From CAZSDU01 sp964429135 (GTDB lineage: Bacteria; Bacteroidota; Bacteroidia; Bacteroidales; FEN-979), in assembly GCA_964429135.1 (NCBI GenBank), contig CAYSAU010000012.1, positions 36,547 through 100,546 on the forward strand: a stretch of DNA of 64,000 nucleotides, written 5' to 3'. The position numbers and the translations under genes were made by a program. Below the pieces are notes generated by a model that worked only from the letters and a program-made list of their open reading frames with translations, was not told where the DNA came from and ran no database searches. This document shows, piece after piece, positions 42,408 to 51,302 of the stretch. The stretch's first letter is position 1. Every line of letters starts with the position of its first letter.

Positions 42408-45400
42408 ATGAATGCATCACACTGCCTTTTCTTTTTTTTCAGAATTTTCTTTTTTGGAGTTCTTTTTTTTCTGGAAGTCCCGGCTTGCTTTGCCCAACAC
42501 TATTTATCGCGGACATACACCGAAACGGACGGGCTGGCAGCCTCGATGGTCTATGGTATTGTCCAGGATTCCTCTGGCATAATCTGGATTGCCCGCAGGT
42601 CGGGTATTTCTTCTTACGATGGCACTTCTTTCACCAATTACAATGTAAATGATGGCTTGAGGGCAACTACCTATACTTTTATAACCATTGATGAAACAGG
42701 AAAAATATGGGCCTTGCCTGAGACTGCCAATTTAACGGTGACTACTTTTAATGGAAAGAAATGGGAGACTTTCGCCGGTCAACCTGGTCTCCGGACAAGA
42801 ATGGGAGCTAAGTATTCTTCTTTTGAGGTCTGTTATTCCGATGGGAAGCCTGTTTTTTTTGTCGGGACTACCCGGGATGGAGTTTATATCAACCGTAACG
42901 GAAGATGGAGCAGGTTTGGCAGAGATAATGGTCTCATCAGCAATAATATTTTTTCTGTCAGATGTCTGAACGGTGTTATTTATATAGCTACTGATAAAGG
43001 CTTATCCATTATTAGAAAGAACATCATCGAGAACAATCCTCCCTGTCAATCCTCATTTCCTTCCATGACAATACTCGGTCTTGCCCAAGATAGGAATGGA
43101 TTATGGCTGCTTGGAAATAACTGGCTTGGGTATCTTAAGGAAGGGAAATTTGAGCTTATGAATACCGATTTTAATCTGCCATCCAATACATTTTGGAACT
43201 CTTGCTTTCTTTATTCTGACGGCAGAGGGAATATCTATTTTGGAAACCCTTCTTTTGTATACTGTTATTCACGGGAACTGAAAACTCTAGAAGCCTTTGG
43301 AAGAAACAACGGCTTGATTTCGGAAGGAGGCACTTCAGCCTTGGTTGACCGTGAGCAGAACTTATGGTTTACAGGGTACCGGGGTATCACCAAGATCAGT
43401 TCAAAACGTTTTGTGAATTACTCTCAAGCGGATGGTTTATTCAGTAATGAAGTGGCTTCCGCAATTATGAAGGGTCAGTCGGATTATGTTTTTGGCCACG
43501 AAGGGGGCCTTTCTTTTTTCAATGGGAAAGGATTTTCCAAAAAAATGCTTATTCATCCTGACGCTGTTGCTAGTTTCGAAAACCGAGTACTTGACCTTGA
43601 TCAGGATTTATCTGGTAATCTTTGGTGTGCGGTTAGCGGGTTGGGCCTTGCCAAACTTGACCAGTCGGGAAAGATAAGATGGTTTGGAACAAAAAATGGA
43701 TTAAAAGGAACAACGTACTCTGTTACCCATACTTCAGATGGGAAGATTTTTGCAGGAACCTCCTTTGGCTTGTTTCAACGCAATGGGGAGGAGTTTATTC
43801 CATTGAAGCTGGATGGCCTTGCTCAGGCTGGAGTCAGAAAAATAATTCCGGGACCGGATAATTCACTCTCCCTGGCCACGATGAGCAGCGGTTTGATCCA
43901 TTATGAAAATGGTCGATCCACGGTTTATATGCCATCTGACAATTCCCTGGCAACAAATGTTTTTTCTTTTCTGGAAGACAGGGAAAACCGTAAGTTGGTG
44001 GGAACTGCTGCCGGTCTTTACATGATCAAAGATAAGGGATTAGTTAAGGTTGACGAGGGAGGCTTAAGCATTGACCGTCCCGTTTATCTGATCATAGAAG
44101 ATCGTTCATGGAGGCTTTGGTTTGGTACAGACCATGGGCTTTATCGATGGGATGGCGCTAACCTTGAACATTTTACCACAAAGGATGGGTTGTCAGGACT
44201 GGAGATTAACCGTGATGCATGCTTTATGGATCAGAAAAATCATATCTGGTTCGGGACCAACAACGGCCTGACGGTTTTTCAACCGGAATTTGATTATGAC
44301 ATGACAACTATACCTCCACCCAGGATTAAAATTTTATCGCTTGAGGCTGGAGCCGACTCCCTCAACCCGAATCAGAATAAAATACTGTCTTACAACCAGA
44401 ATAACTTAGTGTTCGCTTTTCGCGTCATATCACTCATCGATGAAAAACAGGTCTTTTACAAATACAAACTGGAGAACTTCGATACCTCATGGTCTGAAAA
44501 AATACATTTTGTTGATAATAAAATTCGGTTTAACAACTTACCGCCGGGAAATTATCGTTTACAATTAAAAGCTTGCAATGCTCTTGGTATATGGAGCGAA
44601 CCGGTGGTTTCCGGATTTTTCAGAATTCCCCAACCCTTTTATTTTCAATGGTGGTTTTTTATCCCTGTCCTGCTTTTTTTGATCCTCTTGACAGGATTGA
44701 CAGGGAGGTTTATTCTGGTCAACCGCTACAATCTAAAACTGGAGCAGATGGTGACTCTCCGTACGGCGGAATTGTCCGAAAGTAATGCAGCCAAAGATAA
44801 TTTTTTCTCCATCATTGCACATGACCTGAAAAGCCCCTTCAATGTCATTCTGGGAATGCTGGATATTTTAAACCGGGATTATGATGAGTATTCAGAGAAT
44901 GAAAAAAAGGAGATGTTGCTCAAACTGAAGAATGCTTCTGTAAGAACCATAAATCTCTTGGATAACTTGCTGACCTGGGCACGTTCTCAGAAAGGGCTTC
45001 TTCCTATTATCCCGGAGAATATAAAAATTTCTGACCTGTTGGATGAGAACCTGACCCTGATGGAACCCTCCGCTCATGGAAAAAAGATCAGACTGTTAAA
45101 AAACGGTGAGGAGCATCTTATTGTAAGGGCCGACCGGAATATGCTGAACACCATAATCCGTAACCTTATTTCCAATGCCATAAAATACACTTTCCCCGGA
45201 GGCAAAGTGGAGATCTGGATCAAGGAAAAAGACCCCAAAATCGTTGAAATATCCGTTAAAGACTATGGCTGCGGGATGTCGGCACAGGTGTTGGGGAAAC
45301 TTTTTAAAATCGATTCGAGACTTTCTGTCAAGGGTACGCGCAATGAGATCGGAACGGGTTTGGGTTTGATTCTGTGCAAGGATTTTATTGAAAAAAATCA

Positions 45401-45482
45401 TGGCAGTATTCAGGTGACCAGTATCGAAGGAAAAGGCAGTACTTTTTCGTTCACTCTCCCCTCAGGTATTGGGATGTCTTAA
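42408..45482 (+). CDS. Two-component sensor kinase with beta-propeller sensor
   Basis: A 1024-residue membrane kinase. Signal peptide (about 8-29), a large periplasmic reg_prop propeller (about 35-640; repeats such as GIVQDSSGIIWIARRSGISSY and DRSWRLWFGTDHGLYRW), a Y_Y_Y domain (about 670-745; LPPGNYRLQLKACNALGIW), one TM (about 755-778), HisKA with H805 in FFSIIAHDLKSPF, and HATPase_c with NLISNAIKY and GTGLGLILC. There is no receiver or AraC domain, so it is not a complete hybrid HTCS regulator; a separate response regulator is needed, possibly the LytTR protein at 28282, but that is only a guess. Confidence 0.92.
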   Translation: MNASHCLFFFFRIFFFGVLFFLEVPACFAQHYLSRTYTETDGLAASMVYGIVQDSSGIIWIARRSGISSYDGTSFTNYNVNDGLRATTYTFITIDETGKIWALPETANLTVTTFNGKKWETFAGQPGLRTRMGAKYSSFEVCYSDGKPVFFVGTTRDGVYINRNGRWSRFGRDNGLISNNIFSVRCLNGVIYIATDKGLSIIRKNIIENNPPCQSSFPSMTILGLAQDRNGLWLLGNNWLGYLKEGKFELMNTDFNLPSNTFWNSCFLYSDGRGNIYFGNPSFVYCYSRELKTLEAFGRNNGLISEGGTSALVDREQNLWFTGYRGITKISSKRFVNYSQADGLFSNEVASAIMKGQSDYVFGHEGGLSFFNGKGFSKKMLIHPDAVASFENRVLDLDQDLSGNLWCAVSGLGLAKLDQSGKIRWFGTKNGLKGTTYSVTHTSDGKIFAGTSFGLFQRNGEEFIPLKLDGLAQAGVRKIIPGPDNSLSLATMSSGLIHYENGRSTVYMPSDNSLATNVFSFLEDRENRKLVGTAAGLYMIKDKGLVKVDEGGLSIDRPVYLIIEDRSWRLWFGTDHGLYRWDGANLEHFTTKDGLSGLEINRDACFMDQKNHIWFGTNNGLTVFQPEFDYDMTTIPPPRIKILSLEAGADSLNPNQNKILSYNQNNLVFAFRVISLIDEKQVFYKYKLENFDTSWSEKIHFVDNKIRFNNLPPGNYRLQLKACNALGIWSEPVVSGFFRIPQPFYFQWWFFIPVLLFLILLTGLTGRFILVNRYNLKLEQMVTLRTAELSESNAAKDNFFSIIAHDLKSPFNVILGMLDILNRDYDEYSENEKKEMLLKLKNASVRTINLLDNLLTWARSQKGLLPIIPENIKISDLLDENLTLMEPSAHGKKIRLLKNGEEHLIVRADRNMLNTIIRNLISNAIKYTFPGGKVEIWIKEKDPKIVEISVKDYGCGMSAQVLGKLFKIDSRLSVKGTRNEIGTGLGLILCKDFIEKNHGSIQVTSIEGKGSTFSFTLPSGIGMS

Positions 45483-46462
45483 AACAAACCGCTCATCAAT
45501 TCTTCCAATGTCAGATTGGAAAAATAATCCTCAATTCGAAATTTTTTAAACGCTTCCCTGATGGCAGATTCTTCATGGTTTAATCCAGTGAGGGAAAGTT
45601 CGATTTCCTCAGTGTCATATTTTCCAAAATAATCTCCGAAGATCCTGGCATGCAAAATGATCCCATTTTTGACATCAAGATCTATCTCGATTGTTCCGCT
45701 TTTTTCTGTTCTGAGCATCCTCCTGAAATTATAATTCGGGGAATAACCGAAATTCCATTCCCAGGTACTGTATTTGCTTCTCACCAGTTCATGGATGTTG
45801 TCATGATCTTCTTCAGAAAGTTCATAAAACCTGGCATCAGGATATTTCGACACCATGTGACGCTGGATAGCCTCTGCAAATTCCAGAACATCCATAGGGA
45901 TTTTCAGATGCTCACTGATATTGGTCACCCGGCTTCTGACAGATTTGATTGCCTTATCTTTGAATTTCACGGGATCTACATTCAAAGCTTTACTAAGATC
46001 TGTCATATGAGCTGAAAACAGTAATGTTCCATGATGAAGCACCTTGTTTTTCCAGATATGTTCAGCATTACCGGAAAATTTTTTTCCCTCTATGGTCAGA
46101 TCGTTTCTTCCTTCAAAACGTGCATCTATTCCCAAGGAACGAAGCACTTCCAGAATGGGTTCGGTGTATTTTCTAAAATCAATAAGACCTTCTTCCTGTC
46201 CTGATTTAATAAAGGTGAAATTCAGGTTTCCCAGATCGTGAAAAACCGCTCCTCCGCCTGAAAGACGGCGAACTACCCTGATGTTATTCTGTTTGACATA
46301 ATCAAGGTTGATCTCAGCCAGGGTATTCTGGTGTTTACCAACAATAATGGAAGGAGAATTTCTCCACAGCATGAAGGAATCTTCAGAAAAATGTTTCAAC
46401 ACATATTCTTCCGTTGCCAGGTTGAAATAAGGATCAGTATTATTCCTTTTGATGATCAGCAT
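45479..46462 (-). CDS. lplA: Lipoate-protein ligase A
   Basis: Attaches free lipoate to the lipoyl domains of oxoacid dehydrogenases and GcvH. The 327-residue product has the biotin/lipoate ligase domain (MLIIKRNNTDPYFNLATEEYVLKH; RRLSGGGAVFHDLGNLNFTF; KKFSGNAEH with GTLLF) and a C-terminal LplA accessory domain (about 245-327). ATG 46462 gives the conserved start and lies 17 bp after a -7 element. Stop shared with the convergent kinase gene (3-bp overlap). Confidence 0.93.
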   Translation of the reverse strand: MLIIKRNNTDPYFNLATEEYVLKHFSEDSFMLWRNSPSIIVGKHQNTLAEINLDYVKQNNIRVVRRLSGGGAVFHDLGNLNFTFIKSGQEEGLIDFRKYTEPILEVLRSLGIDARFEGRNDLTIEGKKFSGNAEHIWKNKVLHHGTLLFSAHMTDLSKALNVDPVKFKDKAIKSVRSRVTNISEHLKIPMDVLEFAEAIQRHMVSKYPDARFYELSEEDHDNIHELVRSKYSTWEWNFGYSPNYNFRRMLRTEKSGTIEIDLDVKNGIILHARIFGDYFGKYDTEEIELSLTGLNHEESAIREAFKKFRIEDYFSNLTLEELMSGLF

Positions 46463-46478
46463 AATTTTCAATTTTGCG

Positions 46479-46486
46479 CAAAAATA
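46479..46486 (-). promoter_or_regulatory. -7 promoter element for lplA
   Basis: Minus-strand TATTTTTG (TAnnTTTG), 16 bp before the lplA ATG. Confidence 0.55.
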
Positions 46487-46495
46487 AATCATTCT

Positions 46496-46525
46496 TTGAA
46501 AAAACACTGATTAAATGTACTTTTG
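46496..46525 (+). promoter_or_regulatory. Promoter of the acyltransferase gene
   Basis: TTG at 46496-46498 and TACTTTTG at 46518-46525, 19 bp apart. The longer reading frame's TTG at 46523 lies inside the element, so ATG 46535 is the start; the leader would be only a few bases long. Confidence 0.6.
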
Positions 46526-46534
46526 ATCCCCGTT

Positions 46535-47413
46535 ATGGAAAGGCTGGTTTATTTCGTTTTTCGTTTTTTTGTCGGATTGTTTTCATTGTTTTCTTTCAGA
46601 CAATTATATTTCTTTTCAGATGTTCTCTGTTTTTTCTTTTACCGGATTGTAAAATACCGGAAAAAGATTGTCTTTGAAAACCTTACACATTCATTTCCTG
46701 AAAAATCCAAAGAGGAAATTAGAATTATTGCCAGAGAATTTTATAAACATCTGTTCGATGTGGTCACAGAAAGCATGAAAGCTTTTACGATGACTGAGGA
46801 GTCGGTCGTTCCTCGCTATCAGTTTGTCAATGCAGGTATCTTGGATGATTATTTTAAAAAAAACAAAAGCGTTATATGCGTGGCCGGGCATTTTAATAAT
46901 TGGGAATGGGCAGGGATTGCAGCCGACCCCCAGGTATCCTTGAAACCCATAGGTTTTTACCAGCCATTGACAAACAAACTGACCGATGCTTATGTAAGAA
47001 GGGTCAGGGTAAAAGGCAGGACGATCCTTGCCCCCATTACCAGAACAGCAGAAGTGTTTAAGACTGATTACGGTGAACCGGTGATTATTTATATGGTTGC
47101 CGACCAGAGTCCGTCAAGTTCAAGATTGGCCTATTGGACAACGTTTCTTAACCAGGAAACTGCAGTATTGCATGGGCCGGAAAAGTATGCCCGATTGTCC
47201 AATTTTCCTGTTTTTTATGCAGATGTACAGAAAGTGAAAAGAGGTTATTATACGGTAACCTTTATTCCCCTTGTCCTTGACCCGTCGAGCGCTGAAGCAG
47301 GAGAAATAACAATAAAATTTATGAGAACGCTGGAAGAAAAAATTAAAGAAAATCCTTCGAGCTATCTTTGGTCACACCGCCGCTGGAAACTCAAACGTAC
47401 TCCATCTCACTAA
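46535..47413 (+). CDS. LpxL/HtrB-family lysophospholipid (lipid A) acyltransferase
   Basis: A 292-residue membrane-anchored acyltransferase that probably adds a secondary acyl chain to lipid A. The N-terminal hydrophobic anchor (MERLVYFVFRFFVGLFSLFS) is followed by the HX4E catalytic motif H119-x4-E124 in GHFNNWEW and the later VADQSPS region. ENLTHSFPEKSKEE near residue 50 is typical of the family, and the tail WSHRRWK is conserved. Single-gene unit. Confidence 0.92.
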   Translation: MERLVYFVFRFFVGLFSLFSFRQLYFFSDVLCFFFYRIVKYRKKIVFENLTHSFPEKSKEEIRIIAREFYKHLFDVVTESMKAFTMTEESVVPRYQFVNAGILDDYFKKNKSVICVAGHFNNWEWAGIAADPQVSLKPIGFYQPLTNKLTDAYVRRVRVKGRTILAPITRTAEVFKTDYGEPVIIYMVADQSPSSSRLAYWTTFLNQETAVLHGPEKYARLSNFPVFYADVQKVKRGYYTVTFIPLVLDPSSAEAGEITIKFMRTLEEKIKENPSSYLWSHRRWKLKRTPSH

Positions 47414-47429
47414 TCACTAACTCGTCAGC

Positions 47430-49238
47430 TTACAACAGTCCTCCATTTTGATAAATGGCCAACTGAGCCCCATAGAATTTGTTGATGCTGGTAGTCAGCT
47501 TATTCCTCAGATTTGTCAGTTCTCCGGTGATAAAATCCACCCTGATCGTATCGCCGTTTTTCAAGTCAATAAGGGTGAGCATTTCAGGTTGATAAGTCAG
47601 GATAGGCAGGGCAGCGTTGATGGCATTGCGTTCATAAATAGCTCCGTATGATTCGGCAAGGATACAGGAAATACCGAGAGAAAGGAAGCAATCCACAGCT
47701 TGTTGCCGTGAACTTCCTGCCCCGAAATTTTTCTGGGTGATGACGATGTCGCCTTTTTTGGCTTTTTTTGCAAAATCCTCGAATCCTTTCAGGTTGTCGA
47801 AAGTGTATTGCCCCATTTCCTTGATGTCAGTGATGGTCAGATAGCGGTTATGAAAGATCATATCGGTATCAATATCATCTTTGGGAATAATCCATACACT
47901 TCCTTCAACAAGCGTTGGCTTTTCGGATCTGGGTTTCTCCTGATGAGCAACGACCGTTTGCCTGAAATTACCTGAAGGTCCGAATAAAGCAGGGGACTCA
48001 GGTATCTGCTCAGGAGTAGTAATGAATCCGGCTATGGCAGAAGCTGCAACCACGGCAGGTGAGGCAAGGTAAACCAATCCTTTTCCCTGTTTCCCTTCAA
48101 AGTTTCTGTTGCCGGTGCTGATGGTCACCTCTCCCGGGCCATTCTGCCCAACCTGTCCGGCTGCACAACCTGCGCAACCAGCATTTGAAACCATGGCTCC
48201 TGAATCTTTGAAAATTTTAATCAGTCCTTCATCCATAGCCTGGTTCCATATATCATTCGTCGAAGGAACGATTTTCAGAACAACCCCGGGAGCAATTTTT
48301 TTACCTTTTAAAATGCTGGCAGCAATCCGGAGATCTTCAATACGGCCATTGGTACAACTACCGATAAAACCGGAATCAATTTTCTGTTTGATGACTTTGT
48401 CAATGGCAATGTTATCATGCGGGTGACCGGGTTTAGCGACCATAGGAACAAAACTCCCGAGGTCAATATCAAAGGTTTTTTCGTATAACGCATCGGTATC
48501 TGCCATCATTCCCTGAAAATCCTGGCCTGTCAGGTGCTTTAATTCAGACAAGAGCGAAGGAGTAGTAGGGAAGAACAAAATAATGGCACCCATTTCTGTA
48601 CCCATGGAGGCAATCGTAATGCGATCTGCAAGACTGAGATGCTCAACTTCCTTGCCCGAGAACTCCACCGCATACCCTAAAAGTTTATTGGCTCCAAAAA
48701 TGGATAGCAGGTTAAGGGCAATATCCTTAGCGGAAACGTTGAGGGGTCTTTTCCCATTAAGATTTATCTTTACTGTGGAAGGGACTTTAAACCAAACGAA
48801 ACCTTTGGCCCAGGCGGCAGCAATATCCTGATCGCCCATACCTTGTCCGAAAGAAGCAATGGCTCCCATGATATTGGCATGGGAATCAGTGGAAACAAAA
48901 GTGCTTCCTGGCCAGGCTAGACCTTTATCAATGGCAAGATGAGTTCCAATGCCTGCATCCACATCATATACCCGGATGTTGTTTTCACGGGCAAAATTCC
49001 GGCAGTATTGCTGGTTGGCAGCATATTTCTGATCTGATCCTCCAGGATTGCAATCAAAGGTGAAAATGGTTTTGGAAACATCTGCAACCGTCAAACCGTT
49101 GTCAACGATGTTTTTCACCACATTCGCTCCGCCAAAGTCTCGAGCGGCACGTGTATCGATCATTACATCAACAATGTCGCCAGGTTTTACAACCGTCTGA
49201 TTGGAATGTGCAGCTATAATTTTTTCTATGATAGTCAT
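47430..49238 (-). CDS. Aconitase-superfamily hydro-lyase with fused swivel domain
   Basis: A 602-residue [4Fe-4S] dehydratase combining a LeuC-like large domain (1-425) and a LeuD-like swivel domain (about 440-602). Cluster cysteines lie in GFIGSCTNGRIEDLR and in SNAGCAGCAAG. The swivel domain has DTDMIFHNRYLTI (substrate loop) and NFGAGSSRQQAVD. It could act on citrate/isocitrate, homocitrate or isopropylmalate. The neighbouring dehydrogenase carries the NTEG signature of isocitrate-type enzymes, so aconitase is the preferred reading. Has its own promoter at 49273-49280, so it is not strictly in the HD-IDH transcript. Confidence 0.85.
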   Translation of the reverse strand: MTIIEKIIAAHSNQTVVKPGDIVDVMIDTRAARDFGGANVVKNIVDNGLTVADVSKTIFTFDCNPGGSDQKYAANQQYCRNFARENNIRVYDVDAGIGTHLAIDKGLAWPGSTFVSTDSHANIMGAIASFGQGMGDQDIAAAWAKGFVWFKVPSTVKINLNGKRPLNVSAKDIALNLLSIFGANKLLGYAVEFSGKEVEHLSLADRITIASMGTEMGAIILFFPTTPSLLSELKHLTGQDFQGMMADTDALYEKTFDIDLGSFVPMVAKPGHPHDNIAIDKVIKQKIDSGFIGSCTNGRIEDLRIAASILKGKKIAPGVVLKIVPSTNDIWNQAMDEGLIKIFKDSGAMVSNAGCAGCAAGQVGQNGPGEVTISTGNRNFEGKQGKGLVYLASPAVVAASAIAGFITTPEQIPESPALFGPSGNFRQTVVAHQEKPRSEKPTLVEGSVWIIPKDDIDTDMIFHNRYLTITDIKEMGQYTFDNLKGFEDFAKKAKKGDIVITQKNFGAGSSRQQAVDCFLSLGISCILAESYGAIYERNAINAALPILTYQPEMLTLIDLKNGDTIRVDFITGELTNLRNKLTTSINKFYGAQLAIYQNGGLL

Positions 49239-49272
49239 ATGGCTTTGTTTTAATTATTGAATGCAGTCAATG

Positions 49273-49280
49273 CAAAGATA
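49273..49280 (-). promoter_or_regulatory. -7 promoter element for the aconitase-type gene
   Basis: Minus-strand TATCTTTG (TAnnTTTG), 34 bp before the ATG at 49238. Confidence 0.55.
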
Positions 49281-49338
49281 TATGAGAGATGTCATTTTTC
49301 TGCATTCTTTGCATTTCTTTATTATAGCATTCCTGTAT

Positions 49339-49884
49339 TTATTTCAATCGTTCCCTGAATGGTTCAAAGGTCATAAAATCAGCATGATGAACGATATATG
49401 CTTCTACTGTGCGTTTGACCATATCACCCTCCCCGGCATGGGTGGCAATGATGTGGCATACAGCGGCAGGAACACCACACTGCTCGGCAAGGGAAACACC
49501 GGAAAACGGATGACGGAGATATTTACCGTACATGCCCTGTATTGACTTCCCGTCCTTCATCTCATATTCCAGCAATTTACCTACATCGGCAAGGATGGCC
49601 CCGGCGATAAGGATGTCCATATTGACAGGCAAATCATTTTTAAAAAATTCGTTCATTTTATTGCCTGCATCTCGGGCTACATGAACCACGCACCTTTTGT
49701 GTGCCATAAACGAAACTTTAAGGTCTGGTCCGGCAAGGAGGGTAAATGGAATCCGGTTCAAATCTTCCGGGCTAAGGACACTTTTTTCCAGGGCAGTTTC
49801 CCAGGTTTTTGCTGTTTTTTCACGGAGGTCGGGATCTTCAATCCACATCAACTCCGGCCACAGGGCTTTAATTTCTTCTTTCAT
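49339..49884 (-). CDS. HD-superfamily protein with altered HD motif
   Basis: A 181-residue soluble protein of the HD phosphohydrolase type. The first His is in RCVVHVARDAG; the usual H-D pair is A-D (GAILADVGKLLEYE); later HPFSGVSLAE, ATHAGEGD and VHHADFM supply further His/Asp residues. If the missing His is real, the metal site must differ. ATG 49884 (MKEEIKALWPEL) is preferred over 49926 because the extra codons are made of an inverted repeat shared with intergenic DNA. It follows the isocitrate-type dehydrogenase on the same strand, about 59 bp. Function unknown; nucleotide hydrolase or regulatory role possible. Confidence 0.75.
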   Translation of the reverse strand: MKEEIKALWPELMWIEDPDLREKTAKTWETALEKSVLSPEDLNRIPFTLLAGPDLKVSFMAHKRCVVHVARDAGNKMNEFFKNDLPVNMDILIAGAILADVGKLLEYEMKDGKSIQGMYGKYLRHPFSGVSLAEQCGVPAAVCHIIATHAGEGDMVKRTVEAYIVHHADFMTFEPFRERLK

Positions 49885-49901
49885 AAAAAAAGGGTTTGAG
49901 A

Positions 49902-49942
49902 ATTGGTGAGCTATAGTGTTTTCCAATTCACCAGCTCGCCAG
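49902..49942. repeat. Inverted repeat with CACCAGCTCGCCAG words
   Basis: GAATTGG (49902-49908) is the exact reverse complement of CCAATTC (49923-49929); the second arm runs on into ACCAGCTCGCCAG, a word also seen in the FAD oxidase repeat. It lies between the dehydrogenase and the HD gene and could act as a weak hairpin or belong to a dispersed repeat family. Confidence 0.4.
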
Positions 49943-49943
49943 T

Positions 49944-51137
49944 TTATATCAATTTACTTATGATTGCATCACCCATCTGCTGAGTAGTGGCAGCTCCTTT
50001 GCCGAATACATCAGGAGTACCTGATAGTTTCATCATGTCGTAGGTTTTGACTTTACCTTCTTCAATGACCTCTGCGACAGCTTTGCTGATTTTTGCAGCT
50101 ATTTCATTTTCCCCGATATGCTCAAGCATCAGTACAGCGGAGAGAACCATTGCGATCGGATTGACGATGGAAGGATTAAATTCAGCATATTTTGGAGCCG
50201 ATCCGTGGGTGGGCTCAAAAACAGCAATTTCAGGTCCGATGTTGGCGCTGCAGGCAAAGCCCAAACCTCCGATCAAACCTGCAAAACCATCAGAGACGAT
50301 ATCTCCGAACATGTTTCCGGCCACAATCACATGATAGATTTCGGGATTTTTGGTGAGCCACATCATCTGGGCATCAATATTGGTATCCTGTACTTTGATC
50401 CCCGGAAATTCATTCCTGGCCATTTCTTGGGCAACCTTCAGCATCATTCCTGAGGTTTCACGGATAACATTGGGTTTTTCGCAAACCGTGATGGATTCAA
50501 ACCCTTTCGACTTTGCATATTCCAGTGCTGCCCTGACGATACGGGAAGTGTATTTTTTCGTAAAGATACGGGTAGAAACAGCGAGTTCAGGACGGGGACA
50601 CCAGGCAAAATTATCCCTGAATTTTTTATGGGTCATCAGGGCATCATAAACCTGATCAGAAGGATTCGTCCATTCAACGCCACCATATAATCCTTCCGTA
50701 TTCTGGCGGAAAATCATTGTGTCGATCAGGGGTTCTTCTATGACTCCTCCGAATCCACGCCGGATGAAATTAAGCGGATTTCCTTTAAAAGTTTTGCATG
50801 GACGCATACAAATATCGAGATCATATTTCTGGCGCATAGACACGATGGGGCTGTAATAGGTAAATCCCTTTCCCCTGAGCTCAGTTTCCAGCTCAGCTTC
50901 TGCCTTGTCTTTGGGTTTTGAGGTGATGGCACCAAACAGTCCAATTTTATGTTCTTCAAGAAGTTTCTGGGTGCGTACGGGAAATGGATCTCCTTCCTTG
51001 CACCAGAATTCCCATCCAATATCCCCATGGATGTATTCTGCATTAAAACCTGCAGCCTCAAGCACACGGATTGCTTCGTTCAGCACAACTTTTCCGATGC
51101 CATCTCCGGGCATCGCAACAATGGTTCTTTTTGCCAT
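49944..51137 (-). CDS. Isocitrate/homoisocitrate-type beta-decarboxylating dehydrogenase
   Basis: A 397-residue NAD(P)-dependent enzyme. It has GDGIGKVV at the N-terminus, substrate-loop FRQNTEGLYGGVEW with the NTEG signature of isocitrate or homoisocitrate enzymes (isopropylmalate enzymes have a different loop), Tyr/Lys catalytic region, the Mg-binding stretch GNMFGDIVSDGFAGLIGG, and EPTHGSAPKYA. Most likely isocitrate dehydrogenase making 2-oxoglutarate, together with the nearby aconitase-type enzyme. Cofactor preference not settled. Own promoter at 51183-51190. Confidence 0.85.
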   Translation of the reverse strand: MAKRTIVAMPGDGIGKVVLNEAIRVLEAAGFNAEYIHGDIGWEFWCKEGDPFPVRTQKLLEEHKIGLFGAITSKPKDKAEAELETELRGKGFTYYSPIVSMRQKYDLDICMRPCKTFKGNPLNFIRRGFGGVIEEPLIDTMIFRQNTEGLYGGVEWTNPSDQVYDALMTHKKFRDNFAWCPRPELAVSTRIFTKKYTSRIVRAALEYAKSKGFESITVCEKPNVIRETSGMMLKVAQEMARNEFPGIKVQDTNIDAQMMWLTKNPEIYHVIVAGNMFGDIVSDGFAGLIGGLGFACSANIGPEIAVFEPTHGSAPKYAEFNPSIVNPIAMVLSAVLMLEHIGENEIAAKISKAVAEVIEEGKVKTYDMMKLSGTPDVFGKGAATTQQMGDAIISKLI

Positions 51138-51182
51138 AAAATTACTTGTTAAGGGTTGTTCTATTTTACTCTATTTCGGCAT

Positions 51183-51190
51183 CAAAGATA
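51183..51190 (-). promoter_or_regulatory. -7 promoter element for the isocitrate-type dehydrogenase
   Basis: Minus-strand TATCTTTG (TAnnTTTG), 45 bp before the ATG at 51137. Confidence 0.5.
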
Positions 51191-51256
51191 CAATACCAAG
51201 TACGATCTTCAATATCTGTCATGAAAATTTTCCGAAAATTTCTCCTTCCTTTACTT

Positions 51257-51264
51257 TACTTTTG
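51257..51264 (+). promoter_or_regulatory. -7 promoter element for the CCA-adding enzyme gene
   Basis: TACTTTTG (TAnnTTTG), 38 bp before the TTG start at 51303. Confidence 0.55.
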
Positions 51265-51302
51265 CAAAAATATTTTCCTTTTTTTATTTACTTCGTTCAG
51301 TT

